NCBI GenBank assembly: GCA_003640385.1
Contig: RCAB01000078.1
Location: 62,001-126,000, forward strand
DNA: 64,000 nucleotides
Reading direction: 5' to 3'
Source: Setaria digitata
Lineage: Eukaryota; Nematoda; Chromadorea; Rhabditida; Setariidae
Made by a program: the position numbers and the translations under genes. The notes under the pieces are model-generated. The model saw nothing but the letters and a program-made list of their open reading frames with translations. It had not been told where the DNA came from and searched no databases. Shown piece after piece: positions 1 through 15,309 of the stretch; the stretch's first letter is position 1; every line of letters begins with the position of its first letter.

Positions 1-720
1 ACATAGAATAATTAATTAAATTTGAAGGAAGACAGCGAGATAAGAAGTGATAATGCCCCTTATATTATCTCTCCAGCACACTTGAATTGCCTTCAATTTT
101 AAACATTTTCTAGAAATCAATGAATGGAGAAGATGAAGAAAGAAATATTGATTACTGCAGGATATCCAGTAATTCCGGTTCTGCTTTATCACTTTCCTAA
201 TTAACATATTTACATCTCAAATTGCAACTAATTATTGCTTTTCCTCAAAAATTAAAAAGTATTAAAATAATGCAGAAAAGTCTGGAATCCTGCTAAAATA
301 TCCCAACTATTTACATTTTATCTCTAAATAGGAATAATAATGAAGAAAGGATGACCTGGCCAGTAATACTTAACTAATCCTCACTACAAGTACAGTCATA
401 AAAGGTCTTGAAAATAGGTATTACAACGTAACAAATTGTTAAATCATGCTTAGCGTCCTTGAAATTATATCATTCTTCATCAGATAGTCACTGGTTGATG
501 AAATAAATGAATTTAACGAAGCGAAAAAGCAAAAAGGTAAATATATTGAGTGGAGCATGGTTTTACAGCACCGGAAACAGATACATTATGTTGCCGTTTA
601 ATGATCATTATAAATGCAGAACTGAAGACAGTGAAATAAGGATAAACGGCTTTGACGACTCCTTGCTTCTCAGAAATAGCTTCCTGAACTGTTTACGTCT
701 ATTTGCTGATCAAACTATTG

Positions 721-836
721 CTCTCTCACTAAATTATTTTGTATTGTTCTTTCCTACTCTTACTATTACTAATTNGAGCAATCTCTCTCACTAAATTATT
801 TTGTATTGTTCTTTCCTACTCTTACTATTACTAATT
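721..836. repeat. 54-bp direct duplication around a single N
   Basis: Bases 721-774 and 783-836 are the same 54 bases by eye, separated by a single N at 775 plus seven bases. The pattern recurs at three other N positions in the window and is most simply an unmerged contig overlap. Confidence 0.85.
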
Positions 837-925
837 TATCGCCATTAGCATTATCGCTGAACTGTCCAAAACATGCATTCAAACTACTTCTTGTAAAGAG
901 CAGCACAGGTTCGAATTTTAAGGAC

Positions 926-1062
926 CTGCAGCGAAGATGCAAAGGAACCGAAGAATCCGAGAATAGTTCATTGAAGTGATTGTCTGCTGCGCAAAACTTA
1001 GTGAGAGTTTCTTTACTTTCTCTTACTATATTCGCTATTCCACACTCATATCCTTTCAACAT
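926..1062 (-). CDS. Candidate first coding exon of an unrecognised gene
   Basis: On the minus strand a good acceptor (ctcctcag, AG at 1065-1064) is followed after one base by ATG at 1062. The frame stays open for 45 codons (MLKGYECGIANIVRESKETL at the start) to a plausible donor CGCTGCAG|GTCC at 926/925, leaving phase 2. The residue mix looks protein-like, with helix-forming and charged residues. I found no matching downstream exon and recognise no family. It could be a real exon of a gene running off the left edge or a chance open frame. Confidence 0.25.
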
Positions 1063-1918
1063 ACTGAGGAGAGACACTCGCCGGAAATGCTTTGTGAGGC
1101 GAATTATTCGTTTTGACTCGGTCTTGAATTATATTGTTGATGATCTGTTTTGCAGGACAAATTTTTGGTGGTTATACCAGGCATAAGTGTAAATAACATA
1201 CTGCCAAACTTGTTCGGTCGTTTATGTGACAGCGAATACGAGCCGTTCAGTAACATGTAACACAAGGTTTAGATACACTGCCATTTATCAAATATTTTTA
1301 GTTCATCCATCGCTAGTCAGCCTTTCGATGAGATTTTTCAAACTGCCTAGACCAGACTAACAGGCAAGTGACAGACAGAATCATAAGGCAACTTAGAGAA
1401 CAATTTAAGAAGATGTATCATTATGGATTCGAAGAAATTTTTTGAAGAAATTTAAAACTGAAACAGAAAAAATTCAGCTGTTAAAACTTTAGTTTTAATC
1501 AATTGTCCAAGCAATGAAAAGTTAATTACTTTTAGCAATATCGCTGCTACTAAATTCTGCAACTCACAGTATAGAAAATAACACTCTTCACGCAACAACA
1601 AAGAAAAAAATAAACACGACGGCAAGCTGAACCGACTGATCACACTCATCCACATTTATCTACCTAGCTGAGATCATAATTTTCATCGTGGGACAGTGAT
1701 CGTGACACCGTAGGGACTTGAATTTGCGTCCTTTATTTGCCTGTTCGCGAGTTTGTGTTGAGATACTTGAGTCGTTATTAGGGGGCCCATTTTTGTGACA
1801 TAGGTCCTATCAGATGAGAAGTTTTGTTCCACCTAAACATATGAGAATGAGAGAAATTACTTATCTTCATTATGTCAAATAAGAAACGTTATTTGTTGTG
1901 GAAGACAAGAATCTTTGC

Positions 1919-1928
1919 AGCTTGCGCT
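1919..1928 (+). promoter_or_regulatory. Candidate spliced-leader acceptor of cyclophilin H
   Basis: A strong acceptor, atctttgcag, ends at 1920, exactly 8 bases before ATG 1929. The upstream in-frame ATG at 1872 would place this acceptor inside coding sequence and add 19 residues not typical of the family. This decides the start at 1929. Trans-splicing itself is inferred. Confidence 0.6.
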
Positions 1929-3165
1929 ATGAGTGATTACGATCATTTAGCGGAGCAGTTGCGGCATCCTGATAATCCTATAGTATTCATGGAAATGACA
2001 GCTGGCGGTGCACCTATTGGAACAATCAAGATGGAATTATTCGCAGATGTTTGTCCGAAAACGGCTGAAAACTTCAGGTATGATGATAAAGTGTGAAGAC
2101 CAAGTCCTATGAAATAATATTCAATGCTTTTTGGTGCTTTGAGTTTTATCGTGACTCTTATAAGGGTTTAGCAAGTTTGTGTTGCTTATACTGTTTGATA
2201 CAAATCTGCTAACGCTTGCTATAATTTAATACTTTGTTATAAACGGATTTATATTCACTTTCCATTAAGTCATTTAGGCAGTTTTGCACAGGTGAATATC
2301 GAAGAGACGGTGTTCCGGTTGGCTATAAAAATGCACAATTTCACAGAGTAATCAAGGATTTTATGATTCAGGGTGGCGACTTTGTCAATGTTAGTATGCT
2401 GTATTTGAGTTTAAGTTCATTGTATATTGTGTAAAAGTGTAGTATGAAACTTTTGTCTTCAAAAAAAAAAAAAGTGATTTGTTCTAGTGATTTGCCATCA
2501 TTTTAGTTTGATTTTTATGAAGGTCGGAATTGATGGAATTATCTTTTTGCTTCTTTTGCAGTTTCTCTTCCTTATTCCTCTTTTGCTGCTTTGTTTCGTT
2601 ATTCCTATTTGAAACAATCAATTTTTTTTATTATGTAATTGAAGGGTGATGGTACCGGTATGACAAGCATATATGGATCGAAGTTTAGAGACGAAAATTT
2701 TGATTTGGAGCATTCAGGCCCAGGGATTTTGTCGATGGTAATTTCTTGTTTTGTTAAGTCAACTTTATTTTTTACTTTCCTTATGAATGATTTTCACGTC
2801 TTTATAATTGCTTTGCAGGCGAATGCTGGACCAGATACAAATGGTTGTCAGTTTTTCATAACTTGTGCAAAGTGTGACTTCCTTGACAAAAAGCATGTCG
2901 TTTTTGGTTGGTTCTAATATTTTATTATTGCTACTAGGATGTTGCCTCCCTGTTTGTTTTCCACAGTTGTAGAAATGTGTGCCTTTTGTTATAGTACTGA
3001 AAATTCCTTCATGCTACATTTTATTTAATATATTTCTCTCGAAACATTTTTGCAGGAAGAGTATTGGATGGTTTATTAACAGTTCGGAAAATTGAGAATG
3101 TCCCAACAGGGCAAAATAACAAGCCAAAAATTCCTATTGTTATTACACAGTGTGGGCAGTTATAG
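1929..3165 (+). CDS. PPIH: Cyclophilin H, spliceosomal peptidyl-prolyl isomerase
   Basis: Exons 1929-2077, 2278-2389, 2645-2737, 2819-2906 and 3056-3165 keep phase throughout and encode 183 residues, the usual length (human PPIH is 177). The cyclophilin fold covers nearly the whole protein. Visible family motifs include [15 protein letters not shown] with the catalytic Arg, then [27 protein letters not shown] and HVVFG, ending ITQCGQL. The run [15 protein letters not shown] near the end and the close match along the chain identify the H subtype (C. elegans CYN-11) rather than cyclophilin A or B. The family acts in the nucleus, bound to the U4/U6-U5 tri-snRNP protein PRP4. There is no signal peptide. 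Rab21 follows 0.66 kb downstream on the same strand. Confidence 0.95.
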
Positions 3166-3824
3166 CTAAAAGTTTAGCTGTAGTGTTTTTACTTTTGTAT
3201 TTTTCATTGTGATCTCACTTTTCTTGAAGTCGGATCTTGAAAATAGTGACGAAGTGCTTGGTTACACTTGTCCAAGACTGGATTTGAACAGAAATGGAAA
3301 TTTATTCTTATTATAAAACAGCGGAAACTGAGGACCCTATAAATGCTTTGGGATAGGCCTTACACACATTCCAACAGAAATCGATATATTCTCTTGCGCA
3401 CTTATGAAGCATTAAGGTAGCGAAGTTGTTGACTGTGGATTTATTTGAGCAGTAGTGTATTTTATCTGAAGTGTCCTTCGTATGTTAACGTTTTCTAGAA
3501 AATGCTTTACTGCTGGAAAAAATTGATAGTAACTTCCAGTTTAGAAAACTGCCGATGGCTATAAAAATGCTGTTTTGTGTTGTTTCTTGTTTGATGGTCT
3601 ATGGTACTTCCTGTTACCGTCACACCTTTTGTTTCATACGAAGAGTGCATGCCGAAAATTCGTGATTCTCTCAGCCGTTTTTAAGATTTTTTTTTTTTTG
3701 TCTCTTATCTTTACTACAAGAAGTAGGAAAACAGTGATCTAGGATCCTGTAATTTATTCTTGTATGTTGTTTCAAGATTGCACATCATATTTATGCATTA
3801 TATCAAGTTATAGTTTAAATTTTA
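3166..3824. other. Spacer between cyclophilin H and Rab21
   Basis: This 659-base stretch presumably holds the 3' UTR of cyclophilin H and the 5' region of Rab21. A T-run lies at about 3690-3700. I saw no clear AATAAA and no open frame of interest. The spacing is somewhat longer than typical nematode operon gaps, so co-transcription is possible but unsupported. Confidence 0.4.
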
Positions 3825-5819
3825 ATGCGTGGGTCATCATTGCCGGGAATGGAAACAGTACCCAGTACTTCAATAACGAACAGTTCATTGCTCAGTTTCA
3901 AGGTATTTACTTCAAATAATTATATATTACTGGAACTAAACTGCATTGTGATTGATTCTAATTTTCGCAATCTACACCTTGAGAGTGTACAAGTACTTTA
4001 TCTGTTCTGTGAACTTGTTTAGAACGTACTCATTAGTTATTAGTGGAGGCTTCGAAATCATGTGATACTCCTTGGCAATACTATTCGACATGTTTACATT
4101 TCTCGGAGACTTTCCACTCTGCACCATTTGGCAACATGGAGATTTTGTGAATTTTTTTATTTAATGCAAATGAATATGAAATGAGTTTTGGTCTCGGAAA
4201 CATTATTCGGATATCACTACTTGCTTATAACACCAGTGAGTAACATTATTTGGTTAAGGGATTCCGCTGTACATTTTTGCAGTGATTTACGGTTGTTTCA
4301 GACTGTATTACTAGGTGAAGGTGCAGTGGGAAAAACTTCGTTGATGTTACGTTACGTAGAAAACAAATTCAATCCTCAGCACATATCAACGTTGCAGGTA
4401 TTTTTAAGCACTTACGTATTTTTATCTAATTATCAGAGCTAGTTGGTGGACTTCTTTTTCTAAACTGACACCAGTTTAATATAGTCCCATAATGCTTCAC
4501 AACATTGTATTTGCTCTCTGCTCAAATTGTCACTCTTCTTTTCTCTGTCTAGTATCTAGGTTTTCTGCTTTCCTAATTGATCGCTCCACTGTATTACATT
4601 TTCAGTTTTATTATGAAAATAATCATAGACAATAAAGTGCCGATTTTTAATTCTTATTTTGAATCAGCTTGAGATTTCGGAACTATGGAAGTATTTTACT
4701 CCTACTCTTCAACTTTTTAGGCTTCATTTTTGAGCAAAAAACTCCATATCGATGGTCAAACAGTGGAACTGAATATATGGGATACAGCTGGACAGGAAAA
4801 ATTCCATGCACTTGGTCCAATATATTATAGAGACAGTCACGGTGCTCTTCTGATTTATGATATTACTGATATCCATTCATTTGAAAAGGTACGTAAACAA
4901 GCAGGGCTTCTTAATGACTAATTAAGTAGTTGAATGAATTAAATAGCATACCTTCATAAGAATGATGCTTCACTTTTTTCTAATATTTTATTATAATCAG
5001 AATACATATTGTTAGTTTGTTTGAACATTTGTTCCTATATTTTCTAATTTCCAGGTAAAAATGTGGGTAAAGGAACTAAAACGTATGTTAGGTGATGGGG
5101 TTTATTTATTGATTATTGGAAACAAAGTAGATCTAGAACGGAATCGAAATGTGGATATCAATGAAGCTACCGAGTATGCTTTTTTACGACTTTGAATTTT
5201 CTTACTAGTTATGAAAATGTAAGAAACTGAAAAATTTCAGTTTGTGTCAGTAAGAAAATTTCGAAATTTTTCATCGGATTTTTTAGTTATGCAAAATCAA
5301 TCGGTGCTGAACATTTCGAAACTTCAGCTAAAGATAATGTTGGTGTGACACAAGTTTTTGACTACCTCGTTAAAGGTTAAAAAAAAATTTACCTTTTTAT
5401 TATATAATTTACCTTAATTATTCACTACCAGTGGTATAGTCAGCTTTTGAAAAATGACTTAGGTATGAAGTTTGAGTTCATTATATTCTGCTTCTTGTTA
5501 TAGTGGACGAAGGTAAAATATTTACTTTATACTTATAATTAGGATGTTTACTGGAATACTGGAGGTCAGATGTTGCTTTCAAAATCTTTTACCTGTAAGT
5601 TATGAGGTTGTATCAGTTATTTGTATTGATTTTGGTTGGTTTATAAAATTTTTGGGAAATGTTCACTGCTGCATGAATTTTTTAGGTTTAGTTGAAAGAT
5701 CGAGAGGATCACAGTTCCAGGACACCGATATGATTTCCCATTACGGCAAATCAAGAAGGAATGATTTATTGATAATTGATGACCCACCTCCTGTTAAAAA
5801 ATCCTGTTGTTCTGGCTAG
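3825..5819 (+). CDS. RAB21: Rab21 small GTPase
   Basis: Exons 3825-3902, 4302-4397, 4721-4888, 5055-5173, 5287-5375 and 5686-5819 join in phase to 227 residues (human RAB21 is 225). The P-loop is GEGAVGKTS, switch I holds HISTLQASFL, switch II is WDTAGQEKFHALGPIYYRDS with the catalytic Gln, and the base-binding motifs are NKVD and ETSAK. The combination FHALGPIYYRDS and the C-terminal CCSG (human CCSSG) is specific to Rab21. Two cysteines near the end are the expected geranylgeranylation site. The family works on early endosomes in integrin traffic and endocytosis. The 26-residue first exon ends LLSFK, matching the human SFK before VVLLGEG. A second in-frame ATG at 3849 is an alternative start. 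Confidence 0.95.
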
Positions 5820-7365
5820 TGATTGCCAGTGGGCAGTTCAGAAATCCTGAACCGTATTTTTCTTGTTTGAGACAATCTGCATAAATTGTCAAATATGCTT
5901 ATCATTTTCAGGTATTATTATTACTTAAATCTGGAGATGAAATTCAGTCCTCACTTCATTATCTATTGTTGCAGCAATAAATTCGTTATTAGTTACGGGT
6001 GCCATAGAAATTAGAAATCCCATCCAGAATTTATAGGTAAAAAGTCTTCTGAATACGAATTATATTGAATTATGAAATTAGGTTTAATGCTTTGGACTTT
6101 TCTATGAATTGTATGTTAGATTTATTTCCATTAACTTCCAGATTTCACTTCCTTTTGTTCCAACAGGATTATTTTAGTCTACTTAGTATTTCCACAGCAT
6201 ATGGAAATGCGATTATTCGGAGAATATGAGAACGATTCCAAGCGGATAAGAATTTCAGTAATAAGCTAAAATGAAGTCCTTAAACACTCTGATTCCTCAT
6301 GATTCTTCATCTAGCAGCCATTTGCTGGAAAATGATATATTTTAAATGACTTGATTTCATCTAAAATTTTACTTCATTATGCTTGATAAGGATTTGGAAG
6401 CTACCCACAGAAATTTTTTGTATATCAAGCGGTGAAGTTTCATGGATATTTTTCTCTATGCTTATTATGTTTATGATATAACTAAATCTGCTTGCTGTTC
6501 ATCTTTTTTTTAGGTGAATATGATTTATTTTTCGTGTTGCTGTTTTGTGTTTAGTCCGATTGGATAAGATTTGCAATTACTACTTCGTCATTGGAGTTTA
6601 TAGATATTGTATAATTAAATAAAATGATAAGTCGTAAATATTTTGGTTACTGAAGAATGAAGCTGAAAATCTTTTCTCATTCCATTACCAGTATTAAACC
6701 AACATCCATTTGTAAGTATAAATAAATTTATGCCGTATAAGACTGGCTTTCTTATTTATTAAGGCATCATTTTCCAAGTAAGTAGGTTCCTATAATTTAT
6801 TTAAAAATATTTTAAATTCAAAAGTTCTGTTCACAAAAGTAGTTTTTTCAATGATTTTTGAAGTTACCATTTCAAATGGGACCATTTATTTGATAATTAA
6901 TAAGGAAGGAGGAAGCGGAAGGTAAAAGAGATGAATAAAGGTTGATTGGTAGAATGATTCTTCTATCCAGTCTTTATCAGAAAAGTTGCTTACAGCAGCT
7001 GTTAACATCAGATCTGTTGGAAAAGTAATTCGAACTGATTATGTCACTTGCCTTCATTGTGGTTAGCTAGATATTATTTAAGGTACCGAAAGTAAAAGTG
7101 GAGCATTCATGATGGGATTAGAAATTCTGATGCTGGTTTTAGAATCTGACGATGTTCCACTGCATTTGTTGTTGCACTGAAAAGACTGCATTTAAAGGAC
7201 TTGGTTTTAAGACCTAAATTGAAGAAATAGTTATTGTACCATTTTTTCAAGATTTTAACAACTCTTGTGGGTTTCAATACCAATAATGCTAAGGTATTTC
7301 CGGACCACTTCCTAATCATTACTGATCTAAAGTGGTGTTTGTATTCGAATTCAAGTTTTCAATAA
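5820..7365. other. Convergent intergenic region
   Basis: This lies between the 3' ends of Rab21 (plus) and the unrecognised minus-strand gene. It should contain both 3' UTRs. The 70-codon minus-strand open frame at 7107-7319 starts just past the stop of that gene and shows no family features, so it is not called. No other structure was noticed. Confidence 0.4.
5976..5981 (+). terminator. AATAAA polyadenylation signal candidate for Rab21
   Basis: An AATAAA hexamer lies about 157 bases after the Rab21 stop codon, a usual distance. No transcript data support the cleavage site, and another ATAAA-rich site lies near 6616. Confidence 0.45.
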
Positions 7366-9238
7366 TCACCTCTTCAATCCCGAATTAGTTTGATACTCCG
7401 AAGTCACTGTCGATTCTTTCTGCCGTTGCTGGCCACCATAGTCACTAGTTTCAGCACCAATCGTTTGATAGTTTGATTTCTTGGATTGACCAATCGGTGC
7501 AAATGTTGCGACAGTTGGAAGAGGACTTCCTTGTACGATGGATGTAGATGATGGACTACTATAACCCAAATGCTTGGATCTAGAGGTTTGGATGCCATTC
7601 ATGATGTGTATTACTTGACTTGGCATCCATGCGGTGCTTAAAGTAGAGGGATTCACTCCTACAAAATTACTATAGACATGATTTATAGGTGTGATCGGCG
7701 TGACGAATTGATCCATTGGTCTAATATTCCAGTTTGACACCTTCGATATCTGGTAGCCATTTGTCCAAAGCTGTTCTGGCTGCGGAGTGACATTTAGTGA
7801 GACCCATGGCTGATTGTTCATAGCAGTACCTATGTTGCACTTATTTCTGCTGCTTAAATCACGGTGCTCTGAGTAAACTGATGGTTTTGGTGTCAACATC
7901 TCTCGGTCTCGATTCATCAGCAAGTTTAAATCGTCACTGTCACGTTGTACCTCCCTTATAAATCCAGGTGACTTGATGTGTTTTTTGGGAGTCGGTTGAT
8001 GACGTGGACTTTTCTCTTCTTTTACTTCTTGTCGAACTACTGCAGTGCGTTCTACGTCATAGTTTTGATATCCAGTGTTCGACTGCTGAGGACTTATTTC
8101 TTTATCATGTTTACTAGTCTTAATTTGGAAATTTTCGGTCCATAATTTTGGCCAGAATTCCTTCACAGATGATTCTTCATCTCGATCTGCTGTTTTGTTA
8201 TTCCTGAATTTCTTGCTGCCTCGTCTTAGTAGAATAGATTTTTTTTGGTCCTTCTTGATATTTCCTTTAGGTCCTTTTTCTTGACTTGTTGACAAGACGG
8301 ATATGATTGGTTCGAGCGGACGTAATGGAGGTGCTGTAAATCGGATATCTACTATTTGAGGAGTGCCGGATAATAATACCAACCCTGCTTGAAGACCTGT
8401 CCGGATTTCGATCGCGTTATCTGAAATTTGCATAATCCAATTTTATAATCCACTTCAATTCCGAATCGGCACTGTATATACTATTTTCTTTGTTCACACT
8501 AAATTTTCTTGAATTCAAGTTAATTTGTTAAAAGCACTGTGAATCGAATGTCCACAGTTTGAAGTAATTCGATGTAATAGGCGCAATTCTGCTTAGAATT
8601 GCTCTCATTACTGATAAAAATGTTAAGATTTTATCTAGTAGTAAAATTTAGATATATTTTGAAACTTCAGTTTACTTTTAGAATTGACTTGACCCGAGAA
8701 ATCACGAATGCTCTCATTCACCGGTAAGATCGAAGTATCCTTTCGTAATACTTCCCGAAAAACAACACTTTGAGGTCGAATCACATTTATCCCTAATCCA
8801 TGCTCCCAATTCTGAATTGAAATTAATAATCATCAGTGCATGATTATTTTGAGGCGCTGAAATATTTAACAATAAATGTATAACTTCCTGTAAATGCTAT
8901 TTACTTTGTCCCACATGTTACCATATCAGGTATCAGTAACCAACAAATTCTGATCGAGTGATAAGGAAAGCATGAGAATATAAAGAGGACATGTTGTTCA
9001 ATAAATTAACAAAATGAAAAAAAAATTTTTTGGAAGTGCTTGGAAAAAAGTAGAAGTTACCTTATGGAAGATAAGAAAAAGGAATAATTTTTGTTTAAAG
9101 CAAACTTGAAGAAAATCATAACATACCATAGCCTGCAAAAACGAAAACATTCGTAAACGCTCAATAGAAGAATGGCGTAAGTGTACTTACGTGCTGTGTT
9201 AGAAAGGTAGGTTCGAAAACTGCAACTATGTCATTCAT
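7366..9238 (-). CDS. Unrecognised proline/serine-rich protein, about 406 residues
   Basis: Three exons join in phase: 9238-9191 (MNDIVAVFEPTFLTQH), 8811-8694 and 8420-7366. The ATG sits one base after an acceptor (caatacag, AG at 9241-9240), a possible spliced-leader site. The first 100 residues look folded, with mixed hydrophobic segments such as NAIEIRTGLQAGLVLLSG. The remainder is low-complexity, rich in S, T, P, Q and basic residues, and probably disordered, with a lysine/arginine cluster KKDQKKSILLRRGSKK that could serve as a nuclear signal. No signal peptide or membrane segment is visible. I do not recognise the family. A 6-nt exon candidate within intron 1 would add Ala-Met. The exon structure makes a real gene likely; function is unknown. 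Confidence 0.7.
9127..9132 (-). other. Candidate 6-nt microexon
   Basis: Within intron 1 of the unrecognised gene, a good acceptor tttttgcag is followed by the six bases GCTATG and then a good donor GTATGT. The length keeps phase 0 on both sides, adding Ala-Met. It could equally be a chance pairing of splice-like sites. Confidence 0.3.
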
Positions 9239-11335
9239 ACTGTATTGAAATTAATTTCATTATATCTTGTCTCTTTAAACTGATTGTATTTCATTTAGCA
9301 TAATAAGTATGAAATTTGTCTTAATTAGGATTACACAGTTCACGCTTGATTTATTTATTTGCTTAAGCATATTTGTTTTCTCGTATAAGCATATTTGTGC
9401 GCAAGCTTCTTTCTCCAACCTTCTTCGATCGACAGTTAATTTACATTATAACTTTACTAGAGAGAGTGTTGAAACTGAAATTTGAATTATTATACTTACG
9501 CTGAGAAAAGTGTCATTTAGTTACGAGTTTTCCAGCTGAATTTCATTTGCTTGGCAGACCCAATAAATCCGATTCATACAGATACTTACTGCTCAAAAAT
9601 GTATTAAACTACTATCATAAATGAATTCCAAAGATTTAAAGCAACGGAGAATCTTTAAATTGCCAAGAGGTAATCGACAAGTGATTTGATAGGCCCTGCA
9701 GACTATTGAAAGCTCTCGAAAGTAACTGGAGGCACTCTACATCTGACAAACAAATAAGTCACTTCATGACTGTCAAATGAAAAGTGTACCTTTTTTTAGT
9801 GATTTATAAAACTCAGTCCGGGAAGTGTTTGAAATGGAAAGACATTTTTTCAAAGCATTTCGAAGTCAAACTTCAAAAATATGTGAAATAGGAACTTTTT
9901 AAAAAGTGATGACGAGATGAAAAACTGCGGGATTACTTTATTTGTTATTTAACCTGATATCTGAAAGTGTGTAACGTGTACTGCAAAAAAAAAAGTTTAT
10001 TTTTGGATTTTAGCTCTCTAAAACAAGAGTATGCAGCACTTTAGGTTCTAATTGAACGAAATTATTGGAAAAAATTCGTTATTTCAAGATATGTCAAACA
10101 GTATGATTTATAATTACTAATTAAAAAAGAATGATGAATTCCAATTAGTAATTTGAAGATCGAAGAAAAACTAATAATGCTATCAACACATAACCAAAAT
10201 TGAAGTGAGAACTACCANAAGTGTAACGTGTACTGCAAAAAAAAAAGTTTATTTTTGGATTTTAGCTCTCTAAAACAAGAGTATGCAGCACTTTAGGTTC
10301 TAATTGAACGAAATTATTGGAAAAAATTCGTTATTTCAAGATATGTCAAACAGTATGATTTATAATTACTAATTAAAAAAGAATGATGAATTCCAATTAG
10401 TAATTTGAAGATCGAAGAAAAACTAATAATGCTATCAACACATAACCAAAATTGAAGTGAGAACTACCAAAGACGTTCTTTCTTTTGTTCACTTATTTGT
10501 CAACAGAGTGAGAGGAGAAAGGAAGAAAATTATGACTGACAACTGAAAAACAACTGAAAACTTTCTCATAACGTGGAGGAGAGGATGAATGGACAAGACG
10601 ATTTGTGAGTTCAGTGAAATTGAACAAAATGACCAGAAATAACTAATAGTGTGACCTATATTTCACGGGATAGTATGTGTGCAGTAGGGGACAAAAGAGA
10701 GGACCGATAGATTAGAGGCCGATTGATTCCAGTTCAATAATAGTAATGAAGGTAGGCCATTAGTGATAGCTTTCGTCTATATTGTCAAATCAAATGATTC
10801 GCGCAATGGAGCGACGACAGCGCACTTTGCTATATGATGAACTAATTTACTATCTTTTCAACTTTTTTTTTCAACAGTCTTTAACTTCAGATACATAATA
10901 AATGGAACATTTCAATCTATCAGAATTTGAACTTGAACGACCTACCACTAAATATCGCAATTTAATTATTTCATTATTCAGAAATACCAACGTTTAATTA
11001 TGGAAATTCCCTCAGCGTTTGTTCATTACCTTTCACTTCATGCTAATTAACTATTCATCAAATGATTGAGCTGTTCACGCTGCTTGAATGAATTACTTTA
11101 TAAGATATGAAACAATGACAAATTTAAACAATCATTTTCTGAAATATCATCACCAAGTGGAGGGATAACATTGTATATATTGCGACATGTTTTTTGAGCA
11201 GTTTGACAAATGAAAATAGCAACTTTTATGGAATATATTTGGCGAAGATAGCATAATTTATCTATTTCTGCCAAAGTGCTCAACAATATGGATTATATAA
11301 TGAGTATAATTAGCAGTTTTCTTAAATTTTCCCAC
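9239..11335. other. Intergenic, contains an N-marked duplication
   Basis: This is the gap between two minus-strand genes: the 3' end of TMEM151 and the 5' end of the unrecognised gene. Apart from the 249-bp duplication listed separately, I saw nothing coding; the open frame at 11098-11286 has no supporting features. Confidence 0.4.
9969..10469. repeat. 249-bp direct duplication around a single N
   Basis: Bases 9969-10217 are repeated as 10221-10469, with a single N at 10218 between them. I saw no mismatch. Perfect identity and the N make an uncollapsed contig overlap far more likely than a recent tandem duplication. Confidence 0.9.

Positions 11336-15309
<3,974 letters not shown>

Larger units (their letters stand above)
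1..1870. other. Intergenic, no firm gene
   Basis: No gene is established here. It holds an N-marked duplication (listed separately) and one weak antisense exon candidate at 926-1062. The long plus-strand open frame at 507-794 runs across the N seam and has no recognisable protein features, so it is not called. Confidence 0.5.

Noticed and set aside
1872..1928. Upstream ATG of cyclophilin H
   Set aside because: The 19 extra residues are not typical of the family and contain a strong acceptor just before the internal ATG at 1929.
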